From positions 134,955,144-135,019,143 of the forward strand of contig NC_135505.1 in assembly GCF_052857255.1 (NCBI RefSeq): a stretch of DNA of 64,000 nucleotides, in the 5' to 3' direction. Origin of the DNA: Amblyomma americanum. Lineage: Eukaryota > Arthropoda > Arachnida > Ixodida > Ixodidae. The notes beneath the pieces were generated by a model that had not been told where the DNA came from, ran no database searches, and was given only the letters and a program-made list of their open reading frames with translations. The first letter of the stretch is position 1. Every line of letters begins with the position of its first letter. Position numbers and translations under genes: made by a program. This document shows, in pieces, positions 62,701-64,000 of this stretch.

Positions 62701-63440
62701 TTCAGTCACTGAAGCCTAAGTTGCGCTTTACGTGCAATCATCACGCATGATGCCCATAAGTCATGCCTTCGTAGCACAAGTTTCTTACTGCTCTTTGTTT
62801 TGTTTTTGCCATTTGTTTTTGGAAAAGTTGCACGCAAGCCACACCTGTGACGCAAACAGAAGGTTCTAGCACAGCTAATACGATAAATCTGTAACGATAG
62901 AATTGTTCATAAGTTGGTCAAGATAGTCCGTATTTGCCCTCTCTCGGCTCGGCTAGCTGCCAAGCGACGTTTCACCAAAACTGTCCACTGACGTCATCGG
63001 GGTGGGGACACAGCGGTGAGATGTCGCCCTAATTGGTTGCGAGCTATTGTGAGCAGCAATTTTTAAAAATTATTTCTAAATTATAGGGTCCATGCACAGC
63101 TTTCAAATTTGACTCGAATACCTGCAAAGACCTCCTCTACAGATCTGTTACACTAGGATACATCAATTGAAAACATTTCAGGGTTCCATAAAGGCACAGA
63201 AGCTTAAGAGAGATGACAAACATTACCCAGACTAGTTACAACTCATCCACTGCACACACAGATCCTCACCTGCAGTGTCTGCATGGCGGAGCAGATCTGC
63301 CGGTCGGTGACCTCCTCGTAGAAGGTGAGCGCCTGGCCGTATGTACGGGAGCCGTCCTCCCGCGTGACGACAAACGGGTGGAAGAAGGGCTCCCGCACAT
63401 GCTTCTGCGTCCGGAATGACAGCCCATGTGGCAGGCAGAG
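23609..63440 (-). CDS. DENND5: DENND5 (DENN domain-containing 5, Rab6IP1-like), 26 exons, 5' end outside window
   Basis: This is the span of the spliced coding region; exons are listed separately. The joined exons give 1259 residues plus a TGA stop, in one frame, with GT-AG introns throughout. Domains in window numbering are: end of uDENN (1-57), cDENN (about 118-290), dDENN (about 460-590), RUN1 (about 690-930), PLAT (about 931-1050) and RUN2 (about 1080-1255). Diagnostic blocks such as [13 protein letters not shown] [47 protein letters not shown] and MGKDGKFQ match vertebrate DENND5A/B from end to end. Known family role: the DENN module is a GEF for Rab39, and the RUN domains bind Rab6/Rab11-class GTPases in Golgi-endosome transport. 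Human DENND5A is 1287 aa; about 100 N-terminal residues are missing here because they lie beyond 64000. The assignment is firm; exact splice points are read by eye. Confidence 0.95.
23925..24130. repeat. Degenerate tandem repeats with GGTTGTCGTGGTAACCACC hairpins
   Basis: Three to four imperfect units of about 65-75 bp each carry a GTGGTAACCACC-like palindrome (near 23962, 24046 and 24105). They lie in the last DENND5 intron. Confidence 0.6.
24158..24184. repeat. (TAC)n microsatellite
   Basis: Nine uninterrupted TAC units. Confidence 0.95.
24339..24504 (-). CDS. DENND5: DENND5 window exon 25 (RUN2)
   Basis: 166 nt, phase 1 to 2. It starts [20 protein letters not shown] and ends [15 protein letters not shown], matching human NIGKDGKFQMLVCLGAR. 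The donor is GTGGGT. Confidence 0.94.
24920..25340 (-). mobile_element. 3' end of a tick non-LTR retrotransposon
   Basis: The minus strand encodes [20 protein letters not shown], then a Pro-rich stretch with [12 protein letters not shown] and [16 protein letters not shown] before a stop. This is like the C-terminal tail of jockey/I-type LINE polyproteins in ticks. The tail contains AATAATAAAGTTTTTC at about 24938-24953. It is 5'-truncated and in the sense orientation of DENND5. Confidence 0.7.
25347..25360 (+). repeat. G14 homopolymer
   Basis: Fourteen consecutive G just beyond the LINE fragment. Confidence 0.95.
25695..26984 (+). mobile_element. Tigger/pogo-type DNA transposon remnant
   Basis: The ends are inverted: CAGTCAAGCCCACATATAAC at the left and, on the other strand at the right, CAATCGAGCCAGCTTATAAC. 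About 1.29 kb lies between. The interior keeps only the transposase C-terminus, described in the next entry. The N-terminal HTH and DDE core are missing, so it is an internally deleted, dead copy in DENND5 intron 24. Confidence 0.8.
26390..26897 (+). pseudogene. Tigger transposase C-terminal fragment, frameshifted
   Basis: [20 protein letters not shown] matches the W-x-x-V-T-x-x-T-I-x-N-C-F-x-K-A-G-F motif of Tigger transposases. After a frameshift near 26550 the frame reads [16 protein letters not shown]. After a second shift it reads [15 protein letters not shown], ending in a leucine-rich tail ([19 protein letters not shown]...[12 protein letters not shown]). The frame changes and stops show it is decayed. 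Confidence 0.75.
27648..27771 (-). CDS. DENND5: DENND5 window exon 24 (RUN2)
   Basis: 124 nt, phase 0 to 1. It reads [20 protein letters not shown] then [20 protein letters not shown]. This matches human [20 protein letters not shown] closely. The donor is GTATGT. Confidence 0.95.
28164..28246 (-). CDS. DENND5: DENND5 window exon 23 (start of RUN2)
   Basis: 83 nt, phase 1 to 0. It reads [20 protein letters not shown] then FYKSERE, matching the human [20 protein letters not shown] segment. The acceptor is ttctttgcag and the donor GTGACT. Confidence 0.92.
28796..28867 (-). CDS. DENND5: DENND5 window exon 22 (short linker exon)
   Basis: 72 nt, phase 1 to 1, and too short to stand out as an open frame. 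It reads [20 protein letters not shown] then PSEP. It is identified by human ERPCRTPPLQQSPSVIRR and by phase agreement with both neighbours. The donor is GTACGT. Confidence 0.85.
29231..29449 (-). mobile_element. tRNA-derived SINE in DENND5 intron 21
   Basis: GGGGTTTAACGTCCCAAAGC marks the 3' side, and CACTGAGTCACCGCGGCGGC marks the tRNA head at the right (minus strand). The body has CACCTTGGGGTTCTTCAACG and TTTCGCCTCCACCGAAACGC. It is in sense orientation to the gene. Confidence 0.85.
29826..31171. mobile_element. Possible Tigger-like element spanning much of intron 21
   Basis: The left end (AGTAGAATCGCGATAATTGG) and the complement of the right end (CAGTAGACGCTCATTTGG) look like diverged inverted termini. 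AT-rich TTAATTC and GATAATTCGG motifs recur inside. Open frames around 30440-30800 are weakly like transposase tails only. The boundaries are uncertain. Confidence 0.35.
31347..31444 (-). CDS. DENND5: DENND5 window exon 21 (end of PLAT)
   Basis: 98 nt, phase 2 to 1. It encodes [20 protein letters not shown] then [12 protein letters not shown], matching human [21 protein letters not shown] foldback element lies 27-128 bp upstream of its acceptor. Confidence 0.94.
31471..31572. repeat. Foldback element next to the acceptor of window exon 21
   Basis: The left arm (ACAGGCGCGAAGAAAGACAC, ACACAAGGCAGAAA...) and the right arm (TTTCTGCCTTGTGTTC, CGCGCCTGTAA) pair over about 45 bp with a short loop. 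Its right-to-left transcript lies 27 nt upstream of the exon. Confidence 0.75.
31745..32020 (-). mobile_element. Non-LTR retrotransposon RT C-terminal remnant
   Basis: The plus strand carries AACAAAGGCCTCTCTTATAC, CTATCTTATCTCATCCACCT and TACATGCCCTGCCCATGGTC. These are the reverse complement of a widespread arthropod RT tail whose protein has a G-H-V-x-R ... R-W-x-D-D-I pattern. It is decayed and 5'-truncated, and lies in sense orientation to DENND5. Confidence 0.7.
32289..32407 (-). CDS. DENND5: DENND5 window exon 20 (PLAT)
   Basis: 119 nt, phase 0 to 2. It encodes [20 protein letters not shown] then [20 protein letters not shown], the conserved core of PLAT. The donor is GTGGGT; the open frame continues into the intron, but phase requires the splice after AA. 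Confidence 0.94.
32985..33815. mobile_element. ~0.8-kb element of the 42.6-43.5 kb family, copy 1
   Basis: It shares an ordered series of blocks with 42640-43490, for example GACTGTGCGACATGG, GTGTTTCCCTGTG, CTGTCCTGTTTTCAAC and AAAATATCGGTTGTGAGTAT followed by TTCCTATCAAGTGCCTGAC. It ends near ACAGTA. No coding capacity was seen, so it is probably a non-autonomous DNA transposon. Confidence 0.65.
34072..34300 (-). mobile_element. tRNA-derived SINE in DENND5 intron 19
   Basis: GGGTTTAACGTCCCAAAGCA lies at the left, with CACCTGGGGTTCCTTAACGT in the body. The tRNA-like head (AACCACTGAGCCGCCGCGGT) is at the right. It lies about 90 bp past exon 19 and is in sense orientation. Confidence 0.87.
34389..34534 (-). 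CDS. DENND5: DENND5 window exon 19 (PLAT)
   Basis: 146 nt, phase 1 to 0. It begins [20 protein letters not shown] and includes [20 protein letters not shown], the first strands of the PLAT/LH2 beta-sandwich. The donor is GTGAGT. Confidence 0.92.
35499..35620 (-). CDS. DENND5: DENND5 window exon 18 (end of RUN1)
   Basis: 122 nt, phase 2 to 1. It reads [20 protein letters not shown] then [20 protein letters not shown]. It closes RUN1 and matches human [20 protein letters not shown]. The acceptor is ggtgcag and the donor GTGTGC. Confidence 0.94.
36197..36325 (-). CDS. DENND5: DENND5 window exon 17 (RUN1)
   Basis: 129 nt, phase 2 to 2. It encodes [20 protein letters not shown] then [20 protein letters not shown], the conserved [20 protein letters not shown] block. 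The donor is GTCAGT. Confidence 0.95.
36514..36646 (-). CDS. DENND5: DENND5 window exon 16 (RUN1 variable loop)
   Basis: 133 nt, phase 1 to 2. It starts [20 protein letters not shown] and ends [13 protein letters not shown], which corresponds to the human PPLRISLIQDMR segment. It is Arg/Glu-rich and variable. It is separated from exon 15 by the largest intron (5.8 kb). Confidence 0.87.
38365..38520. mobile_element. hAT-like element remnant
   Basis: CAGGAGTCCTCAACCATTTT resembles the CAGxGGTTCTCAACC terminus of hAT (Charlie-type) elements. CTAGTG is found immediately before it and again at 38524, as a possible partial target duplication. No clear right terminus was found. Confidence 0.35.
40841..40905. 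repeat. Short tandem hairpin duplication
   Basis: AACTCCCCTCTGAAGGGAGT and AACTCCTCTCTGAAGGGAGT lie 26 bp apart. Each can form a CTCCC/GGGAG stem. Confidence 0.7.
42446..42542 (-). CDS. DENND5: DENND5 window exon 15 (RUN1)
   Basis: 97 nt, phase 0 to 1. It begins [20 protein letters not shown], matching human [14 protein letters not shown], then enters a divergent loop ending DRNFLTP. The donor is GTGAGT. Confidence 0.92.
42640..43490. mobile_element. ~0.8-kb element, copy 2 (DENND5 intron 14)
   Basis: It matches 32985-33815 in block order. The most obvious block is TGAAATATCGGTCGTGAATA followed by TTCCTATCAAGTGTGTGATG. The right end is GGTTGACTACTGTA. Copies differ by many substitutions and indels, so both are old. 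Confidence 0.65.
44004..44156 (-). CDS. DENND5: DENND5 window exon 14 (RUN1)
   Basis: 153 nt, phase 0/0. It encodes [20 protein letters not shown] and [20 protein letters not shown], nearly unchanged from vertebrates. The donor is GTAGGC. Confidence 0.95.
45006..45134 (-). CDS. DENND5: DENND5 window exon 13 (start of RUN1)
   Basis: 129 nt, phase 0/0. It runs from [16 protein letters not shown] to [20 protein letters not shown]. The latter matches the first helix of RUN1. It is separated from exon 12 by a 5.65-kb intron. Confidence 0.94.
45135..50788. other. DENND5 intron 12, 5.65 kb
   Basis: AT-rich with many A- and T-runs. The only repeat recognised is a degenerate SINE at 50395-50575. No coding or RNA gene was seen. 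Confidence 0.55.
50395..50575 (-). repeat. Degenerate tRNA-derived SINE
   Basis: CGACATCGTACAGCCCATCG and GACCGGGACTGAACCCGGGC, followed by CAGTAGCTGAGTGCCCTAAA, correspond to the body and tRNA head of the intron SINEs. The left part is unrecognisable. Confidence 0.65.
50789..50879 (-). CDS. DENND5: DENND5 window exon 12 (pre-RUN1 basic segment)
   Basis: 91 nt, phase 2 to 0. It encodes [20 protein letters not shown] and then [10 protein letters not shown], matching the human [20 protein letters not shown] region. The segment is strongly basic. The donor is GTCAGT. Confidence 0.93.
51211..52025. mobile_element. MITE-like element in DENND5 intron 11
   Basis: The left end is AGTACAGCAAAATCTCAATAA with ATTCAAACTTCACGGGG following; the right end carries GAAGTTCAAATTGACG and CACAGTA. 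The ends are inverted AT-rich termini of pogo/Tigger style. The GC-richer interior includes an open frame (51360-51450 region, minus strand) of no known family. Confidence 0.55.
52160..52319 (-). CDS. DENND5: DENND5 window exon 11 (dDENN-RUN1 linker)
   Basis: 160 nt, phase 1 to 2. It begins [19 protein letters not shown] and ends [20 protein letters not shown], matching the vertebrate EPGFFPKLQSDVL element. The acceptor is gcattcag and the donor GTAAGC. Confidence 0.88.
52670..52760 (-). CDS. DENND5: DENND5 window exon 10 (end of dDENN)
   Basis: 91 nt, phase 0 to 1. It reads [18 protein letters not shown] then [12 protein letters not shown], aligned to the human VFDSRVDKIRLL...YQKCTTVDEA segment. 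The acceptor is a T-rich tract ending tttttcag; the donor is GTGAGC. Confidence 0.88.
53691..53876 (-). CDS. DENND5: DENND5 window exon 9 (dDENN)
   Basis: 186 nt, phase 0/0. It starts [18 protein letters not shown] and contains [20 protein letters not shown] followed by [10 protein letters not shown]. It is among the best conserved exons of the gene. The acceptor is ...cattacag and the donor GTTGGT. Confidence 0.95.
53981..54370. repeat. Minisatellite, six copies of 64-65 bp
   Basis: Units start at 53981, 54045, 54109, 54174, 54238 and 54303. Each contains CATGCTCCATTGGAGTCTGT, GTAACACATAGCC and GAACCGGTTCC with a few differences. The period alternates between 64 and 65, so it is not coding. 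It lies in DENND5 intron 8. Confidence 0.95.
55060..55292 (-). CDS. DENND5: DENND5 window exon 8 (linker and start of dDENN)
   Basis: 233 nt, phase 1 to 0. It begins [10 protein letters not shown], has a Gln/His-rich run (RQQQHQQH) and ends [20 protein letters not shown] then DHFVIQPNQ, the conserved [20 protein letters not shown] block of DENND5. The donor is GTGAGT. Confidence 0.92.
55679..55841 (-). mobile_element. tRNA-derived SINE, 3'-truncated (intron 7)
   Basis: CAATCACCTGGGGTTCTTTT, GCTGACATCGCACAGTACAT and the tRNA head GGGGTCGAACCCACG ... TACTGAGCCACAGCTGTGGC are present. The TTAACGTCCCAAAG end is missing. It is in sense orientation. Confidence 0.8.
56751..56917 (-). CDS. DENND5: DENND5 window exon 7 (linker)
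   Basis: 167 nt, phase 2 to 1. It encodes a Ser-rich linker that begins [17 protein letters not shown] and ends [13 protein letters not shown]. The last part matches the vertebrate ENETIARLQALVKRTGV region. RRKHSWSLE looks like a basophilic-kinase type phosphorylation context, which is an inference only. The donor was set at GTGGGT to keep phase; a neighbouring GT is possible. Confidence 0.85.
57196..57225. repeat. Perfect 12-bp hairpin
   Basis: TTGAATATGAAC and GTTCATATTCAA flank a 6-base loop in intron 6, 102 bp past exon 6 on the upstream side. It may be the core of a decayed MITE. Confidence 0.8.
57327..57538 (-). CDS. DENND5: DENND5 window exon 6 (end of cDENN)
   Basis: 212 nt, phase 0 to 2. 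It starts [20 protein letters not shown], then [20 protein letters not shown], matching human DENND5 across the cDENN/dDENN boundary. The last third ([17 protein letters not shown]) is divergent linker. The donor is GTGAGT. Confidence 0.93.
57884..58195. repeat. Tandem duplication, period ~156 bp
   Basis: GCATCATAACC-CGATGATGAT, AACATTAACCTCTATG and CTAGGAAAGAAGTTTC each occur twice at a constant spacing of 155-156 bp. The copies have diverged moderately. It lies in intron 5. Confidence 0.9.
58471..58658 (-). CDS. DENND5: DENND5 window exon 5 (cDENN core)
   Basis: 188 nt, phase 1 to 0. It contains [14 protein letters not shown] and [12 protein letters not shown], the hallmark of cDENN domains in DENND5. 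It ends DAICPGE before a GTACCA donor, and the reading continues as [10 protein letters not shown] in the next exon. Confidence 0.95.
58855..58955 (-). repeat. tRNA-like SINE head of a third type
   Basis: The minus strand reads GGCAGTGGCCTAATGGTTTG and, 40 bp on, TTTTGATTCCCAGTGCTG, in the A-box/B-box order. The stems are imperfect, so it is a SINE or tRNA pseudogene in intron 4. Confidence 0.6.
59139..59354 (-). mobile_element. tRNA-derived SINE in DENND5 intron 4
   Basis: GGGGCTTAACGTCCCAAAGC lies at the left, with CGACCACCTGGGGTTTTTTA and TAGAATTTCGCCTCCATCAA in the body. AATCACTGAGCCACCACGGC forms the head at the right. It is in sense orientation. Confidence 0.87.
59934..60059 (-). CDS. 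DENND5: DENND5 window exon 4 (cDENN)
   Basis: 126 nt, phase 1 to 1. It encodes [20 protein letters not shown] and then [20 protein letters not shown], corresponding to the human [22 protein letters not shown] region. The donor is GTGAGC. Confidence 0.94.
60589..60817 (-). CDS. DENND5: DENND5 window exon 3 (start of cDENN)
   Basis: 229 nt, phase 0 to 1. It runs from [16 protein letters not shown] to QDHVCQRP. It contains [20 protein letters not shown], one of the most diagnostic stretches of DENND5. The acceptor is a C-rich tract ending in cccccag; the donor is GTATTC. Confidence 0.95.
62019..62189 (-). CDS. DENND5: DENND5 window exon 2 (variable uDENN/cDENN linker)
   Basis: 171 nt, phase 0/0. 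It starts AMHLTELSS after a ttgcag acceptor and ends ALYDITK before GTGAGG. The end joins exactly to DTLYVSK of the next exon, matching the human ISRDTLYVSK region. The middle is Ser/Arg/Thr-rich and poorly conserved, as expected for the linker. The open frame continues upstream for about 130 nt but that part is intronic. Confidence 0.85.
63270..63440 (-). CDS. DENND5: DENND5 window exon 1 (uDENN)
   Basis: 171 nt, phase 0 to phase 0. It begins [12 protein letters not shown] after a ...gtgtgcag acceptor and ends ICSAMQTLQ before a GTGAGG donor. It carries the conserved uDENN block [18 protein letters not shown]. An upstream exon encoding the start codon must lie beyond the window, because nothing between 63441 and 64000 resembles the DENND5 N-terminus. 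Confidence 0.93.
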
Positions 63441-64000
63441 CTGCACACGCGAGATGAGAGGCAGACATACGTGAGAAGGCACCGTGAAAAAAAAAAGAGT
63501 TGCAGACACACCCCTCAAATTGACGGATGTAGCTGCTGCAGAAATGACAGTCCGACCGACCGCACTTGTGACGGATTACCTGCCTTGCCTCTATTTTTGC
63601 TCTCCTTCATATGGAAACTCTCCTACATCGTCACCTGCTGCTGCTTCCAAGCTCACCTTGACGACACGGATGATCTATGTCCCCCTACTCAAACAGCCCT
63701 GTACGAAGTGTATGCTACCCGGTCGATGTATACAGACCACACTGCCGAAGACAATACCTGAACGTTATGTTATCAAGGTGAGCTTGATCCCCGATTGTAA
63801 TATGGGCCAGCTCCGCAGTGCAGCTACCCAATTGTTCATGCGAAAGTCTAGTGTGCAAGCTCTAGGATGTACTTCTGTATTGAAAACAAAATCCTCGCTG
63901 CCTATTAACTGAAACGTATGCCTAAAAGCTAATGCAATATAGAAAAACAGAGGGCTCATTAATTAATAACAGATGATGCAAATAGTTAACAACAACTTCA

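Overview
This is eukaryotic nuclear DNA, most likely from a hard tick (Ixodidae). The reasons are spliced GT-AG exons spread over 40 kb, AT-rich introns, long dinucleotide microsatellites, many tRNA-headed SINEs, decayed non-LTR retrotransposons and Tigger/pogo-type remnants. The species assignment rests on the style of these repeats and is an inference.

One gene dominates. The minus strand from 63440 down to 23609 carries 26 exons of a DENND5 (DENND5A/B, Rab6IP1) orthologue. It reads, in order, the rest of the uDENN domain, cDENN, dDENN, RUN1, PLAT and RUN2, then a stop codon at 23609-23611. Every junction is GT-AG, every splice phase is consistent, and the joined exons total 3780 nt (1259 residues plus stop). 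Only the first exon(s), about 100 residues judged against human DENND5A, lie beyond position 64000. DENND5 proteins are Rab GEF/effector scaffolds that act in Golgi and endosomal transport.

Bases 1-14000 are accessory sequence. They hold three copies of a ~90-bp palindromic element built from GGACGTCC units, microsatellites (TC/TA, CA, AT), a foldback element around a tRNA-like sequence, and a CpG-rich block (5.2-6.1 kb) with a possible first exon of an unknown minus-strand gene. They also hold a decayed reverse transcriptase and an intron-containing tRNA-Ile(TAT) gene flanked by three tRNA-headed SINEs. Bases 14-23.6 kb are AT-rich with no recognisable gene; part may be DENND5 3' UTR, and they contain two related hammerhead-like palindromic repeats.

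The DENND5 introns hold further SINEs (all in the sense orientation of the gene), LINE 3' ends, a Tigger remnant, a pair of related ~0.8-kb elements, a MITE-like element, a foldback next to an acceptor site, a six-copy 64-65-bp minisatellite and a 156-bp tandem duplication. No prokaryotic, viral or CRISPR feature was found.
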